A stretch of 64,000 nt of DNA from Acidobacteriaceae bacterium KBS 146 (GTDB taxonomy: Bacteria > Acidobacteriota > Terriglobia > Terriglobales > Acidobacteriaceae): NCBI GenBank assembly GCA_000688615.1, contig JHVA01000001.1, positions 310,001 through 374,000 on the forward strand, written 5' to 3'. The notes beneath the pieces were generated by a model. The model did no database searches. It was not told the DNA's origin and worked only from the letters and a program-made list of their open reading frames with translations. Positions 7,740-20,246 of the stretch are shown here, piece by piece (position 1 is the stretch's first letter; each line of letters opens with the position of its first letter). A program made the position numbers and the translations under genes.

Positions 7740-10232
7740 ATGAAGCGGCGCATCATCCGGCAATATGAGCTCATCCGCAAGATCGGAGCTGGGGGCAGCG
7801 GTGTGGTCTTTCTTGCCAACGATACCCTGCTCCAGCGACCTGTTGTCATTAAGCTGCTCCGGCGCGGTAATCTCACGATTGAGCAGATGCGCGCCACGCA
7901 ACTGAGAGAGGCCCGTCTGGCCTCCGCCATTGATCATCCCAACGTCTGCGCCATCTACGAGGTGGGTGAAGCTCCCGCAGAAGCCGGTGAGGCCGAAGAA
8001 GCCTACATCGTCATGCAGTTCATTCCAGGCAAGTCGCTGGACAAGATCATCGCCGACGGAGCCTCCAGCCTGCAGCTGGTCCTCTCCGCCGGAATCCAGA
8101 TTGCCGATGGTTTGTCGGCGGCGCATTCGCTCGGCATCTTCCATCGCGACCTCAAGCCCGCCAATGTCATGCTCACCGATGGAGGCCTGATTAAAATCCT
8201 GGATTTCGGCCTGGCCCGTCGGTTATCTCTGGACAAAACCGACTTCGATCCGTCGGGTCCGTCCGATCCTCGCTCGCTTCCTCCTCTCGGTGCAACCTAT
8301 ACCGCACGCGGAGGCACGATCGCCTACATGGCGCCGGAACAGTTCGTCACTGGGCAGTCTTCGGTCCAGTCCGATCTCTTTGCTCTGGGGCTGATTCTCT
8401 ACGAGCTTGCAACCGGAAGGCATCCGTTTCACCGCCCGGACGCTCCCGACTTCCAGACCATACGCGCGACGCAGTTTGCCGATCCGACCCCTCTGCGCGA
8501 GATCAACCCGACCTTGCCGGTAGAGCTGGAGAGCGTCATTTTGCGCTGCCTTGAAAAGCAGCCTGCCGCTCGCTTTGCCTCGGCTGCCGATATACGGGAA
8601 TCGCTCAAGACGGTCATGCGGTCGATGCAGCTCGATACGGTTCTCATGCCCGGCGGAGAATCGCTCTCACTTCACTCCCAGGGACACCGTGCCCTCGAGT
8701 CTCCGGAAGAAGAGAAGCGCACCACCGGAATTCTGTCCATGCTGGCTGAGAGATTTCGCGAGTCTGGATCGTCAGCCAACAGCAAAGAGACCAACAGCAT
8801 TGTTGTGCTGCCCTTCATCAACTACGGGCCCGCAGACGTGGCTCCGATGTATGGCTACGCTCTCGCCGATGCCATCGCGACCCGCCTCGCACGGGTGACT
8901 TCGCTCGTGGTGCGGCCGTCCAGCTCGCTGGCCTCCATTCCTGCACACCAGCTCGATCCTTTGAGCGTAGGCAAGAAGCTGCTCGTGGACTTTGTGCTCG
9001 CTGGAAACTTCCTTCGATCTGAAAAGGGGTTCGACCTCAACTGGCAGCTGGTGGATATCTCCCGTCAAAGCGTGCGCGCAGGTGGCTCCATTAACGTAGC
9101 TTCCTTCGATCTGGTCAGCGTACAGACCGAGATCTGCGATGAGGTCTTCAGCACGCTCCAGGGAGTGGGAGGACTTCGAAGCGCAAAAGAGAATCACCGC
9201 GCCCCGTCACTCTCCGAAGATCTCTCCGAGGAGTATCTTCAGGCACGAGCTTTGCTCTCGTCCTTCATGACCCGTACCGGCAGTAGAGATGATCTTGACC
9301 GCGCTCGCGAGCTCTTTGACTCCGTGATAAAAACGAGCGACAACTATGCTCCCGCATGGTCTGGTCTAGGCATCACTCACCTTCAGTACACGCGTCACGG
9401 GCTGGGAGGGCAGATGCACCTGCTGGAAGCCCGTCGTGCCTTCGACCGCGCACTGCAGCTTGATCCCGGTTCGATCGAAGCTAATCTGTATCGTGTGTAT
9501 ATGCTTCTTTCGCGTGGAGAAAAAGAGTCCGCGCGTCATGGCATTGAGCATCTACTCCACACCGCAGGAAACGACTGGAACGTCCGCATGGTGGCGGGCA
9601 TTGCGCTTCGCTTCGATGGAATGTATGAGGAGGCTCTGGAACAATTCAATGCTTCGCTGCAAATGAATCCCTCCAACGCTGCGATGATCTACAACCATCG
9701 CGCGCGAGTCTATCAGTATCAGAACCAGCTCGAGCTGGCAGCTGACGAGATTGAGAAAGCGTTGACGCTCGAACCCCGCCAACCGCTCTTGCGGATTTCC
9801 AGGGGATATCAGCAGATGCGTACGGGTGATCTGCTTGGGGCCATCCAGACCCTGGAGAGTGTCATCCACGACGAGAGATCTGTCCGCATCGTATTTCCTA
9901 CCATTGCCCTCTGCTATACGCAGCTGGGTGACCGCGAAAAGGCGGCTACGTTCATCATCGATGAGACGCTTGCTGCTGCTGAGGCTGACAGCGAGATGGC
10001 CTATCGGCTGGCGACCTATTTCGCCGTCGATGGAGACGAGAGTGAGGCTTTACACTGGCTGCGCCGGGCAATTTACCTGGGCAACGAAAACTACCCATGG
10101 TTCTCCAAGAATCCGGCATGGAAGCGCCTCTCCGGTCACGGCGACTTCGAAAGAATTCTGGAAGATCTGAAGAAGAGCTATCGCCGAAACCAAAAGAACT
10201 GGAAGCGTTTGCTGGCTCAGGTCCGCGACTGA
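7740..10232 (+). CDS. Ser/Thr protein kinase with TolB-like and TPR regions
   Basis: An 830-residue Hanks-type kinase. The kinase domain covers about 9-300: glycine loop GAGGSGVVF (16-24), ATP-binding K38, HRDLKPANV with catalytic D137, and metal-binding DFG at D155. Next comes a TolB-like N-domain (about 352-475, starting NSIVVLPF) and a C-terminal array of tetratricopeptide repeats (about 525-790). No membrane helix is evident, unlike many PknB proteins. It probably senses or scaffolds through the TPR part and phosphorylates cytosolic partners. There is no good ribosome site; AATAAT preceded by TGC lies six bases before the ATG, so the transcript may be leaderless. Confidence 0.92.
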   Translation: MKRRIIRQYELIRKIGAGGSGVVFLANDTLLQRPVVIKLLRRGNLTIEQMRATQLREARLASAIDHPNVCAIYEVGEAPAEAGEAEEAYIVMQFIPGKSLDKIIADGASSLQLVLSAGIQIADGLSAAHSLGIFHRDLKPANVMLTDGGLIKILDFGLARRLSLDKTDFDPSGPSDPRSLPPLGATYTARGGTIAYMAPEQFVTGQSSVQSDLFALGLILYELATGRHPFHRPDAPDFQTIRATQFADPTPLREINPTLPVELESVILRCLEKQPAARFASAADIRESLKTVMRSMQLDTVLMPGGESLSLHSQGHRALESPEEEKRTTGILSMLAERFRESGSSANSKETNSIVVLPFINYGPADVAPMYGYALADAIATRLARVTSLVVRPSSSLASIPAHQLDPLSVGKKLLVDFVLAGNFLRSEKGFDLNWQLVDISRQSVRAGGSINVASFDLVSVQTEICDEVFSTLQGVGGLRSAKENHRAPSLSEDLSEEYLQARALLSSFMTRTGSRDDLDRARELFDSVIKTSDNYAPAWSGLGITHLQYTRHGLGGQMHLLEARRAFDRALQLDPGSIEANLYRVYMLLSRGEKESARHGIEHLLHTAGNDWNVRMVAGIALRFDGMYEEALEQFNASLQMNPSNAAMIYNHRARVYQYQNQLELAADEIEKALTLEPRQPLLRISRGYQQMRTGDLLGAIQTLESVIHDERSVRIVFPTIALCYTQLGDREKAATFIIDETLAAAEADSEMAYRLATYFAVDGDESEALHWLRRAIYLGNENYPWFSKNPAWKRLSGHGDFERILEDLKKSYRRNQKNWKRLLAQVRD

Positions 10233-10248
10233 CGCGGTCTCACCCTCA

Positions 10249-10290
10249 ATAAAAAAGAGCGAGCCGCAAGCTCGCTCTTCGGTGTTTTTA
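10249..10290. terminator. Bidirectional terminator between convergent genes
   Basis: A perfect stem GAGCGAGC (10257-10264) / GCTCGCTC (10270-10277) with loop CGCAA, flanked by a run of A on the left and GTTTTT on the right, so it can end transcripts from both the kinase gene (plus) and the glycine-zipper gene (minus). Confidence 0.88.
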
Positions 10291-10300
10291 AGACGAAACC

Positions 10301-11254
10301 CTACTCTGTCGCTCCTCGCGGCCCTGGACCATCTCCACCGGAGACCATGGCCGTACCTTGGTTTGAATTCAACGGTTTGATCACCAGAGGGGTCGTCAGG
10401 CTGAAGACAAGTCGCGAACCTTCTTGAAGCGTCGCCTGCCTCTCCTGCTTGAGCCACATTACGGTGCTGGCCCCTGCGCCCACGCCGGCTCCGACCAGGG
10501 CTCCTACACCTCCTCCGATCATCGCTCCGGCAGCGGCACCCCCTCCGGTTGCGAGGGCCGAAACAGCCAGCGTCTCTTTGACGCGATCTCTTCGCTTCAG
10601 GGTTCCCTCACGGTCGATGTTGAAGTTGCTAAGGGTTGTGTCGATCAGCTGTGCATGAATGACATACACAGTTCCGTCCGGAAGAGTTACGCGCTCTGGC
10701 TCAAGATGCAGCGAGGCCGCCCCCGAGATGCGGCGCCCGGCATGAACGGCGGTTACCTGGCCCTCGAGAATGGAACCGATCGGGATAATCACTCTGCCGT
10801 GGTTGGTGAGGGCTTCCATCACCTCCGCGGTAAATTTTGTGCCGGGCTCTGTCGTCGCGGTCGAGAGCTGCTCCCGCATCTTCACGCGTAGCAGGGTGCC
10901 CTCATTGATCTCACCCTCACGTTCCGGCACGCTGGTCACAATCTCTGCATCGATATCATCCGTGGTCGAAGGTGCCGCCGCTGCAACGGTGGCTGCCGTA
11001 TCGCTTCCCTTGTTCGGGGAATACGGGCCATAGGCTACACCGGAGTTCTCAGGCTTGGCGGCTGAAGGCTTTGCGCGTGTGAGCGGACGGCGCTCTGTTG
11101 CAGGCGCTGTTGCTGCTTGAGAGGCTGCGACATCTCCATTGTCCGCATCGATCACTACGGCTTCAGGGTTCGAAACCCCGGTTCGAGCATTTTGAGCCGT
11201 CAGCGGGAGCGCGACGGCGAAGAGCGCGGCTGCAGAAATAGTCCGAATCTTCAT
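10301..11254 (-). CDS. Secreted glycine-zipper protein with TrbI/VirB10-like beta domain
   Basis: A 317-residue exported protein of unknown function. It has a signal peptide (1-20, ending LTAQ), a low-complexity Ala/Thr/Pro region (about 25-105), a beta-rich domain (about 115-220) with VPEREGEINEGTLLRVKMRE and IPIGSILEGQV that resembles the C-terminal barrel of VirB10/TrbI proteins, then a glycine-zipper (about 237-265, AAGAMIGGGVGALVGAGVGAG), which often inserts in or spans membranes. No type IV secretion genes are nearby. A structural envelope role is an inference. Confidence 0.75.
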   Translation of the reverse strand: MKIRTISAAALFAVALPLTAQNARTGVSNPEAVVIDADNGDVAASQAATAPATERRPLTRAKPSAAKPENSGVAYGPYSPNKGSDTAATVAAAAPSTTDDIDAEIVTSVPEREGEINEGTLLRVKMREQLSTATTEPGTKFTAEVMEALTNHGRVIIPIGSILEGQVTAVHAGRRISGAASLHLEPERVTLPDGTVYVIHAQLIDTTLSNFNIDREGTLKRRDRVKETLAVSALATGGGAAAGAMIGGGVGALVGAGVGAGASTVMWLKQERQATLQEGSRLVFSLTTPLVIKPLNSNQGTAMVSGGDGPGPRGATE

Positions 11255-12901
<1,647 letters not shown>

Positions 12902-12914
12902 ACTCTCTCAAAAA

Positions 12915-12949
12915 GCATGCGCTGGTGTCCTTGTGACACCAGCGCATGC
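12915..12949. terminator. Strong 15-bp hairpin after enolase
   Basis: Perfect inverted repeat 12915-12929 / 12935-12949 with loop CTTGT, beginning GCATGCGCTGG. The plus side is followed only by GCGTTTA, while the other side has TTTTTGAGAG. It probably ends or stabilises the eno transcript. Confidence 0.65.
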
Positions 12950-12990
12950 GCGTTTAGGAATCTTTTGCAGATTTGTTTGTAAAGCGTCGG

Positions 12991-13019
12991 GGATGACGAA
13001 TCTTTCGGCACCGTCATCC
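12991..13019. repeat. Second inverted repeat between eno and zwf
   Basis: GGATGACG (12991-12998) and CGTCATCC (13012-13019) form a perfect 8-bp stem with a 13-base loop. There is no T-run after it. It may be a degenerate member of a dispersed palindrome or an operator; the function is unknown. Confidence 0.4.
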
Positions 13020-13107
13020 TATCTGTAGAAACTGCGGGTTCGCCGATTTCGATGCCTTCGCGTAATCTGTCGAAGATCGAGCCCAACCCCCGAAGGAGAG
13101 AACTTAC

Positions 13108-14541
13108 TTGAGCCCGCAAGTATCTACCGTCAAGCCTGCCGTCCACTCCGATGCACTCGTCTTCTTTGGCGCTACAGGGGATCTGGCCTACAAAAAGATC
13201 TTTCCAGCCCTGCAGTCGATGACCAAACGGGGAGAGCTGAACGTTCCGGTGATTGGTGTTGCAAAGGCGGGCTGGCATCTTGATCAACTCAAGGCTCGTG
13301 CCCAGGATTCGCTTGAGAAGCATGGCGGGATTGACCAGGAGGCGTGGCAAAAGCTCTCTTCACTGCTTCGGTATGTCGACGGCGACTATGAAGACCCAGC
13401 CACCTTCGCGGCAGTTCGAAAAGAATTGGGACCAGCGAAGCATCCAGCCCATTACCTCGCGATTCCGCCCTCCCTCTTCGAGAAAGTAATCGAACAGCTC
13501 GTCAGCTCGGGCTGTTCCTCTGGCGCTCGCGTCATCGTTGAAAAGCCATTTGGGCACGACCTGGCGTCGGCGCAACAGCTGAATCAGGTCCTGCTTGCGT
13601 CCTTCCCTGAGTCCTCCATCTTCCGCATCGATCACTACCTTGCCAAGGGTCCCGTTCACGACATCGTCTCGTTCCGATTCGCGAACGCGTTTCTCGAGCC
13701 GCTGTGGAACCGCGACCACATCGAGAGTGTTCAAATCACCATGGCCGAAAACTTTGGCATTCAGGGCAGGGGAGCCTTCTATGACCAGAACGGCGCTGTG
13801 CGTGACGTCATGGAAAACCATGTCTTTCAGGTCATGTCCAACCTCGCTATGGAGTGTCCCGCACGCCGTGACAGCGAATCTATCCGGGACGAGAAGGTAA
13901 AGGTGCTCAAGGCCATTCCTTCCATCGAGCCCTGTAATCTTCTTCGCGGGCAATTCCTGGGCTATCGCAACGAAAAGGGAGTAGCGCCAGACTCGACAGT
14001 TGAAACGTATGCGGCGATGCGTCTGGAGATCAAATCCTGGCGGTGGGATGGCGTACCCTTTTATCTTCGCGCCGGTAAGAATCTGCCGACGACCTGCACA
14101 GAGGTCATCGCACGCATGCGGCGTCCTCCCCAGACCGGCCTTATAGATAATGCACAGCAGAACTATTTTCGGTTCCGGATCCTTCCCGAGATGACCATCG
14201 CTCTCGCCGTCTCCGTTGCCGCTCCTGACGAAAACGGCCAGCGTTCGCTGATCGAGTTGGAAGCATGCCGCCATCCTCGTGCCGAGGAGATGGAGGCTTA
14301 CGAGCGGGTCCTCTCCGACGCGCTGATTGGAGATTCCACCCTGTTTGCGCGTCAGGATTATGTCGAAGAGGCGTGGCGGATTGTAGACCCCATGCTCAAG
14401 GCACAGACGCCCATCTATCCTTACGCTCCAAACACATGGGGCCCGAAGGACGGGGTTCCCGAGCAGATCCTGGCCAATGTGACGCCTCCGGGCGGCTGGC
14501 AGATTCCGGAGGCGGATTCCGAGGCTACTCCAGGTGTCTGA
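13108..14541 (+). CDS. zwf: Glucose-6-phosphate 1-dehydrogenase
   Basis: A 477-residue enzyme that oxidises glucose-6-phosphate to 6-phosphogluconolactone, making NADPH for biosynthesis. The Rossmann motif [17 protein letters not shown] lies at about 19-35, EKPFGHD at about 148-154, and the substrate-binding signature at 173-181 reads RIDHYLAKG, where RIDHYLGKE is usual. The start is a TTG with GGAG nine bases upstream; no ATG lies nearby in frame. The gene stands alone, without pgl or gnd, between eno and carA. Confidence 0.95.
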   Translation: MSPQVSTVKPAVHSDALVFFGATGDLAYKKIFPALQSMTKRGELNVPVIGVAKAGWHLDQLKARAQDSLEKHGGIDQEAWQKLSSLLRYVDGDYEDPATFAAVRKELGPAKHPAHYLAIPPSLFEKVIEQLVSSGCSSGARVIVEKPFGHDLASAQQLNQVLLASFPESSIFRIDHYLAKGPVHDIVSFRFANAFLEPLWNRDHIESVQITMAENFGIQGRGAFYDQNGAVRDVMENHVFQVMSNLAMECPARRDSESIRDEKVKVLKAIPSIEPCNLLRGQFLGYRNEKGVAPDSTVETYAAMRLEIKSWRWDGVPFYLRAGKNLPTTCTEVIARMRRPPQTGLIDNAQQNYFRFRILPEMTIALAVSVAAPDENGQRSLIELEACRHPRAEEMEAYERVLSDALIGDSTLFARQDYVEEAWRIVDPMLKAQTPIYPYAPNTWGPKDGVPEQILANVTPPGGWQIPEADSEATPGV

Positions 14542-14695
14542 TGCTGTCTGAATCCCACAGAAAATCGCAGACGGGCGCCTCGCCGTAACCGTTCGCGCAC
14601 AGAGATTCGGGAGATTGGCCTGTAATCGGCGCACACCCGAGCAGAGAGGCCGTGGATGCTGGTAGAATCTATTAAATCCACTCCTCGGAGAGGCA

Positions 14696-15829
14696 ATGCA
14701 AGCAATCTTGGCGCTCGAAGACGGGCGCATCTTTCGCGGCAAAAGTTTTGGCGCACGTGCGGAGTGCTCCGGCGAAGTGGTCTTCAATACATCTCTGACC
14801 GGCTATCAGGAGATCTTCACGGATCCTTCCTATGCGGGACAGATCGTCGTTCTCACCAATCCCCATATCGGCAACTACGGAACAACCCCTCAGGACGCTG
14901 AATCGAAAAAGCCTTACATCGAGGGTCTCGTCACGCGCGAGTTCTCTCCGGTAAGCTCCAACTGGCGTTCTACACAGGTTGCAGACGAATATCTGGAACG
15001 CTACGGCGTTCCCGTCATCGCCGAGGTGGATACACGAGCCATCGTCCGCCACCTCAGGGCCAACGGTGTCATGCGCGGCGTCATCGCCAGCGGCGACAAT
15101 CTGGATGCTGAAGCTCTGGTTGCAAAAGCGCGGGCTATTCCTAGAATGGAAGGCACTGATCTCGCAAGCGTTGTCAGCACCAAAGAGCCCTACAAATGGG
15201 ATGCGACCGAGCCAAAGAACCAGACCGGCGATCCTCTGCTGAAGCCAGCTGCAGACATGGACCCTCTCCATGTCGTGGCTTATGACTTCGGTATCAAGGA
15301 AAACATTCTCCGCATGCTAGCCCGGGAGAACATCAACGTAACCGTGGTGCCCGCCAGGACAACTGCCGAGGAAGTGCTCGCAATGGATCCCGACGGTGTC
15401 TTCTTTTCGAATGGCCCCGGTGATCCTGAGCCTCTGAACTACGCGATCGAAAATGTGCAGAAGCTACAGGGAAAGAAGCCGCTCTTTGGAATCTGCCTGG
15501 GCCATCAGATCTTCGGTCTGGCCCTCGGGGGAAAGACCTACAAGTTGAAGTTCGGTCATCACGGTGGAAATCATCCGATCATGAACCACCAGACCGGCAA
15601 GGTGGAGATCACGGCGCAGAACCACAACTTCAATGTCGATCCTGAATCGCTGCCGGAAAACGTTGAGAAGACCCACACCAATCTCAACGACCAGACTCTC
15701 GCTGGTCTCCGGCACAAGACCGACCCGATGTTCAGCGTTCAGTACCACCCCGAAGCCAGTCCCGGTCCGCACGATTCTCACTACCTCTTTCAGGACTTCC
15801 GCAAAATGATGGAAGAGTGGAAGAAGTAG
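14696..15829 (+). CDS. carA: Carbamoyl-phosphate synthase small (glutaminase) subunit
   Basis: A 377-residue subunit that hydrolyses glutamine and channels ammonia to CarB for pyrimidine and arginine synthesis. The N-terminal CPSase domain begins [20 protein letters not shown] with [10 protein letters not shown]. The class I amidotransferase domain has the nucleophile C267 in GICLGHQ and the partner residues H351 and E353 in QYHPEAS. GGAGAGG lies just before the ATG. It forms an operon with carB, 89 bases downstream. Confidence 0.97.
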   Translation: MQAILALEDGRIFRGKSFGARAECSGEVVFNTSLTGYQEIFTDPSYAGQIVVLTNPHIGNYGTTPQDAESKKPYIEGLVTREFSPVSSNWRSTQVADEYLERYGVPVIAEVDTRAIVRHLRANGVMRGVIASGDNLDAEALVAKARAIPRMEGTDLASVVSTKEPYKWDATEPKNQTGDPLLKPAADMDPLHVVAYDFGIKENILRMLARENINVTVVPARTTAEEVLAMDPDGVFFSNGPGDPEPLNYAIENVQKLQGKKPLFGICLGHQIFGLALGGKTYKLKFGHHGGNHPIMNHQTGKVEITAQNHNFNVDPESLPENVEKTHTNLNDQTLAGLRHKTDPMFSVQYHPEASPGPHDSHYLFQDFRKMMEEWKK

Positions 15830-15854
15830 CAGTTTTTATTCCGGGCAACACGAC

Positions 15855-15878
15855 AAGGGCGCAGAAGTAGGCGCCCTT
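15855..15878 (+). repeat. Intercistronic hairpin between carA and carB
   Basis: AAGGGCGC (15855-15862) pairs with GCGCCCTT (15871-15878) around an 8-base loop. No T-run follows, so it is more likely an RNA-stability or pausing element than a full terminator. Confidence 0.5.
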
Positions 15879-15918
15879 TGAAACGCCAGCAGGTTTCAGC
15901 AACAGGAAAGATGTAAAG

Positions 15919-18900
15919 ATGCCACGTAGAAATGACATCGCGAAGATTCTTGTGATCGGCTCTGGGCCGATTGTGATTGGACAGTCGGCGGAGTTCGACT
16001 ACTCAGGCACGCAGGCCTGCAAGGCCCTCAAGTCAGAGGGATATGAGGTCGTGCTGATCAACTCGAATCCGGCCTCGATCATGACCGATCCCGAGGTAGC
16101 CGACCGCACGTATATCGAGCCCCTGAGCGCTGCCTATCTCGAAGAGATTATCCGGATCGAAGTCGGCATGATGCCCGCCGGCTCCGGAAAATTCGCCGTG
16201 CTGCCCACCGTGGGAGGTCAAACGGCCCTCAATCTTGCCGTCGATCTTGCGGACTCAGGCTTCTTGGAAAAGCATGGTGTCGAGTTGATCGGAGCGAAAC
16301 TCGAGGCCATCAAAAAGGCCGAAGACCGTCTCCTCTTCAAAGATGCAATGAACAAGATCGGCCTTGATATGCCGAAGTCGCAGCTGGTCAATTCAGTAAG
16401 TGCTGGACTCGAATTTACGAACAAGATCGGTTTTCCTGCCGTCATCCGTCCGAGCTTCACCCTGGGAGGCTCCGGCGGTGGCATCGCCTATAACCGCGAG
16501 GAGATGACCGAGATCCTCAGCCGCGGCCTCGATCTCAGCCCTGTGCATGAGTGTCTGATTGAAGAAAGCGTCCTCGGCTGGAAGGAGTACGAGCTTGAGG
16601 TCGTTCGCGATCTCAAGGACAACGTCATCATTATCTGCTCCATCGAGAACTTCGATCCGATGGGCGTCCACACCGGCGACTCCATTACAGTCGCTCCTGC
16701 CCAGACCCTCACCGATCGCGAGTATCAGGTCATGCGCGATGCGGCCATCCGGGTGATCCGCGAGATCGGTGTCGAGACCGGCGGCTCCAACGTGCAGTTT
16801 GCAGTCAACCCGATCACAGGCCGCATGACTGTCATCGAGATGAACCCGCGCGTCTCACGGTCCAGCGCCCTGGCGTCGAAGGCGACCGGCTTCCCTATCG
16901 CCAAGATCGCTGCCCGGCTCGCTGTCGGATACACGCTTGACGAGATTCAAAATGACATCACCAAGGCAACCCCGGCCTGCTTTGAGCCGACCATCGATTA
17001 CGTCGTCGTAAAAATTCCCAAGTGGCAGTTCGAGAAGTTTCCCGGAGCCGACGAGACCCTCGGACCACAAATGAAGTCTGTGGGCGAAGTCATGGCGATC
17101 GGCCGTACCTTCAAGGAAGCCATGATGAAGGCCGTCCGTTCTCTGGAGACAGGGAAGCGCGCAACAGCTGACGACATCGAACCTCGCCGGCTCACACAGC
17201 GCTTGGTGACCCCGCATCCGGAACGCCTGACTTACATCCGTTACGCCTTTGAGCGCGGTATGACTGTGCGTGAGGTGGCGCGTCTGACCACGATGGATCC
17301 ATGGTTCCTGCACCAGATCAAACAGATCACGGATGAGATCAAGGCCATCGGGGGAGTCTCGATGGACGAGGTCACCGCGGATCAACTTCGTGCCGCAAAG
17401 CGGATGGGTATCTCCGACGAGCGTCTCGCCGCTGTGTGGGGATTGACCGGTTCTGAAGGGACAGCAAAGGTGCGTGCCCTCCGTAAGAAACTGGGGGTCA
17501 AGCCCGTATACAAGCTGGTCGACACCTGTGCCGCAGAGTTTGAGAGTCTCACACCGTACCTCTACAGCTGTTACGACGAAGAGGACGAGGCCGCACCGAC
17601 GTCGAAGAAGAAGATCCTCATTCTGGGCAGCGGTCCCAATCGCATCGGCCAGGGAATTGAGTTTGATTACTGCTGCTGCCATGCCGCCTTTGCCCTTAGG
17701 GAAGACGGCTACGAGACCATCATGGTCAACTGCAATCCCGAGACAGTTTCAACCGACTACGACACCAGCGACCGTCTCTACTTCGAGCCGCTGACCCTCG
17801 AAGACGTGCTGTCTGTCTACGAACACGAGGCGAGCTCTGGAGCCGACATCGGTGTGATCGTCCAGTTCGGTGGCCAGACTCCGCTGAATCTTTCGCTCCC
17901 GTTGAAGAATGCCGGTGTCCCCATCATAGGAACCTCGCCGGAATCGATCGACCTGGCTGAGGACCGCAAGCGGTTTGGAAAGCTGATCGAAGATCTGGGG
18001 ATCCCCCAGCCGCAAGGAGCCATGGCAACCAGTGTCGAAGAGGCGGTTGCCGGAGCTAACCGCGTTGGTTATCCCGTGCTCGTACGCCCCTCCTATGTGC
18101 TAGGCGGTCGCGCCATGGTGATTGCCTATGACGATGCTGCCGTGGTTCGTTACATGACCACTGCGATCGAGTACTCCCAGGAGCGGCCCGTCCTCATCGA
18201 CCACTTCCTCGAAGATGCGACGGAGGTCGACGTTGACGCTCTCTGTGATGGTGATGATGTCGTCATCGCCGGAATCATGGAGCACATCGAAGAGGCTGGC
18301 ATCCATTCCGGCGACTCTTCTTGCGTCCTGCCGGCGGTTGATATCGCGCTTGAGGTCCTGGAGACTATTCGTGACTACACCCGCAAGCTCGCGCGTTCTC
18401 TCGATGTTCGCGGTCTGGTCAACATCCAGTTCGCCATTCAGCGCGGTAAGGTTTATGTGATTGAGGTCAATCCTCGGGCATCGCGTACCGTGCCGTACGT
18501 CTCTAAGGCCACGGGAGTGCCGCTGGCCAAGATTGCTTCTCGCATCATGGTAGGCCAGAAGCTAAAGCAGCTTCTCCCCGAGCAGGTTGCCTCCGGCAAA
18601 GATCTCGGAACCGGCGCGCACTTCTTCGTCAAATCCCCGGTCTTCCCTTGGGGCAAGTTCCAGGGTGTCGATCCAGTGCTTGGGCCGGAGATGCGCTCCA
18701 CTGGTGAGGTCATGGGAGTTGCCGATAACTTCGGCGAAGCCTTTGCCAAGGCACAGATCGCGGCCGGTCAGCAGCTTCCTCTCAAAGGCACGGCTTTTGT
18801 TAGCGTGAATGATCACGACAAGAAGGGCGTCGTTGCCCTGGGCCGTCTCTTCGTCGAGATGGGTTTTCACCTCGTGGCTACACACGGGACAGCGGAGGTT

Positions 18901-19185
18901 CTTGAAGCCGCCGGCCTGCAACCTGAACGGGTCTACAAGGTTAAGGAAGGGCGCCCAAACGTAGTGGACCTCATCAAAGGAAGCAGAATTCAGCTCATCA
19001 TCAACACACCGCGGGGCCCGGACACGTTCTTCGACGAGAAGGCAATTCGCCGGGCGGCGGTTCAGGCGCGAATTCCAACCATTACCACCCTGGCTGCGGC
19101 GCGAGCTGCTGCCGAGGGGATCTCAGCACTGCAGCGTGGAACTCTGAACGTCTTCGCGCTGCAGGCCTTGCACGCCGGTCGCTGA
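15919..19185 (+). CDS. carB: Carbamoyl-phosphate synthase large subunit
   Basis: A 1088-residue synthetase that makes carbamoyl phosphate from bicarbonate, ammonia and two ATP. It shows the expected internal duplication: the first ATP-grasp half begins [22 protein letters not shown] and the second, after residue about 560, begins [36 protein letters not shown] and [17 protein letters not shown] mark the two active sites. The C-terminal MGS-like allosteric domain (about 950-1088) is complete. Length is slightly above the roughly 1070 of the E. coli protein. Confidence 0.98.
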   Translation: MPRRNDIAKILVIGSGPIVIGQSAEFDYSGTQACKALKSEGYEVVLINSNPASIMTDPEVADRTYIEPLSAAYLEEIIRIEVGMMPAGSGKFAVLPTVGGQTALNLAVDLADSGFLEKHGVELIGAKLEAIKKAEDRLLFKDAMNKIGLDMPKSQLVNSVSAGLEFTNKIGFPAVIRPSFTLGGSGGGIAYNREEMTEILSRGLDLSPVHECLIEESVLGWKEYELEVVRDLKDNVIIICSIENFDPMGVHTGDSITVAPAQTLTDREYQVMRDAAIRVIREIGVETGGSNVQFAVNPITGRMTVIEMNPRVSRSSALASKATGFPIAKIAARLAVGYTLDEIQNDITKATPACFEPTIDYVVVKIPKWQFEKFPGADETLGPQMKSVGEVMAIGRTFKEAMMKAVRSLETGKRATADDIEPRRLTQRLVTPHPERLTYIRYAFERGMTVREVARLTTMDPWFLHQIKQITDEIKAIGGVSMDEVTADQLRAAKRMGISDERLAAVWGLTGSEGTAKVRALRKKLGVKPVYKLVDTCAAEFESLTPYLYSCYDEEDEAAPTSKKKILILGSGPNRIGQGIEFDYCCCHAAFALREDGYETIMVNCNPETVSTDYDTSDRLYFEPLTLEDVLSVYEHEASSGADIGVIVQFGGQTPLNLSLPLKNAGVPIIGTSPESIDLAEDRKRFGKLIEDLGIPQPQGAMATSVEEAVAGANRVGYPVLVRPSYVLGGRAMVIAYDDAAVVRYMTTAIEYSQERPVLIDHFLEDATEVDVDALCDGDDVVIAGIMEHIEEAGIHSGDSSCVLPAVDIALEVLETIRDYTRKLARSLDVRGLVNIQFAIQRGKVYVIEVNPRASRTVPYVSKATGVPLAKIASRIMVGQKLKQLLPEQVASGKDLGTGAHFFVKSPVFPWGKFQGVDPVLGPEMRSTGEVMGVADNFGEAFAKAQIAAGQQLPLKGTAFVSVNDHDKKGVVALGRLFVEMGFHLVATHGTAEVLEAAGLQPERVYKVKEGRPNVVDLIKGSRIQLIINTPRGPDTFFDEKAIRRAAVQARIPTITTLAAARAAAEGISALQRGTLNVFALQALHAGR

Positions 19186-19202
19186 GAAAGGAACCAAGGA
19201 CC

Positions 19203-20246
19203 ATGCTGTTTGAAGGGCTTCATCTTCCGCTGACGACACCGTTCTATCCGGATGGCCGGCTCAATCTCCGCAAACTCGAGCACAACGTAGACCGCTACTC
19301 CAAAACGCCGGCAGCCGGTCTCGTCGTCCTGGGACAGATAGGCGAACCGGAGTTGTTGTCGGACAGTGAGACGCGAGACGTGCTCTCCGTGGCGATTCAG
19401 GTTGCCGGTGAGACCAGGGTGATGACGGCCGGGGTGTCCCGCGCAAGCGTGGAAGGTACGCTCGAGCTAGCAGAGTTCGCAGCCTCCGCGGGATATGACG
19501 CCGTTCTGGTGAAGCGCCCGACTTTTTTGCGTTCCAATCAGCGTCGTGAGACTTTGACCTTCTTCCAGACCATCGCTGACCGCTCTCCGCTTCCCATTCT
19601 TCTCTATTCGGTTGCATCGGCTGCGCTCTCTCCCGAGATCATCTCCGAACTCGCGGCTCATCCCGCCGTAGTTGGTCTCACTGACGACGATGTGTCACAG
19701 GATCGGATCGAGTCCATCCGCGACTTGACCTCAGGGATCAGGCGGGAGGCTACGGTGACAACTGTGTTTGCCGCGGTCACCGGTCGTATGCTCAGGCAGA
19801 AGGAAGATCAAGGATCCGCCACCTTTGTTTCGGCGGTCAGCTTGGGTGGGGGGGCGGCGATTGCCTCCGCACCCCCAAAACCTGCCATCAAGACACGAAC
19901 GAAGACCGTGGGATTTCAGCTGATCACATCGGCTTCGGAACGAATGCTGTCTGGCCTCCGCGCCGGGGCTGCAGGCATAATGCCGGGCTTTGCTGCTGCG
20001 GCACCCCAGGCATGCTACGAGGTCTATGCCGCATGGAAGGACGAGGATCAGGCTCTGGCTGACGAAAAACAAGCATGGATTGCCCCGGCTATCGCCAAAG
20101 TCGAGATGGAGTCAGGTGTCCCCGGCATTCGTTTCGCAAGCGATCTTACCGGATACTTCGGCGGACGTCCCCGCCTTCCTCTACTCCCTCTAACCGAAGC
20201 TCAACGCAACGAAATCGAAACACTCATGAGCGGTATTCGAAACTAG
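19203..20246 (+). CDS. DapA-fold protein lacking the catalytic lysine
   Basis: A 347-residue member of the dihydrodipicolinate synthase/N-acetylneuraminate lyase superfamily (class I aldolase TIM barrel). The N-terminus FEGLHLPLTTPFYPDGRLN and an ILLYSVAS strand fit the family. However, the Schiff-base lysine expected in a VVGIKDS-type strand is replaced by T160 (VVGLTDDD), and the GTTGE motif reads GQIGE. An insert rich in Gly, Ala and Ser (about 200-240) lies where the barrel is usually compact. It follows carB by 17 bases with its own AGGA. It is unlikely to be a true DapA; it may be a repurposed or inactive homologue. Confidence 0.75.
   Translation: MLFEGLHLPLTTPFYPDGRLNLRKLEHNVDRYSKTPAAGLVVLGQIGEPELLSDSETRDVLSVAIQVAGETRVMTAGVSRASVEGTLELAEFAASAGYDAVLVKRPTFLRSNQRRETLTFFQTIADRSPLPILLYSVASAALSPEIISELAAHPAVVGLTDDDVSQDRIESIRDLTSGIRREATVTTVFAAVTGRMLRQKEDQGSATFVSAVSLGGGAAIASAPPKPAIKTRTKTVGFQLITSASERMLSGLRAGAAGIMPGFAAAAPQACYEVYAAWKDEDQALADEKQAWIAPAIAKVEMESGVPGIRFASDLTGYFGGRPRLPLLPLTEAQRNEIETLMSGIRN

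Noticed and set aside
11166..11178. GGTTCGAAACC, resembling a tRNA T-arm
   Set aside because: It lies inside the coding sequence of the glycine-zipper protein and no acceptor, D or anticodon arm can be built around it.
12915..12949. Possible minus-strand terminator
   Set aside because: The T-run is on the minus side, but no minus-strand gene reads into it; treated as the 3-prime hairpin of eno.
13360..14787. Long minus-strand open frame of 475 codons opposite zwf
   Set aside because: Shadow frame; zwf on the plus strand is complete and conserved.
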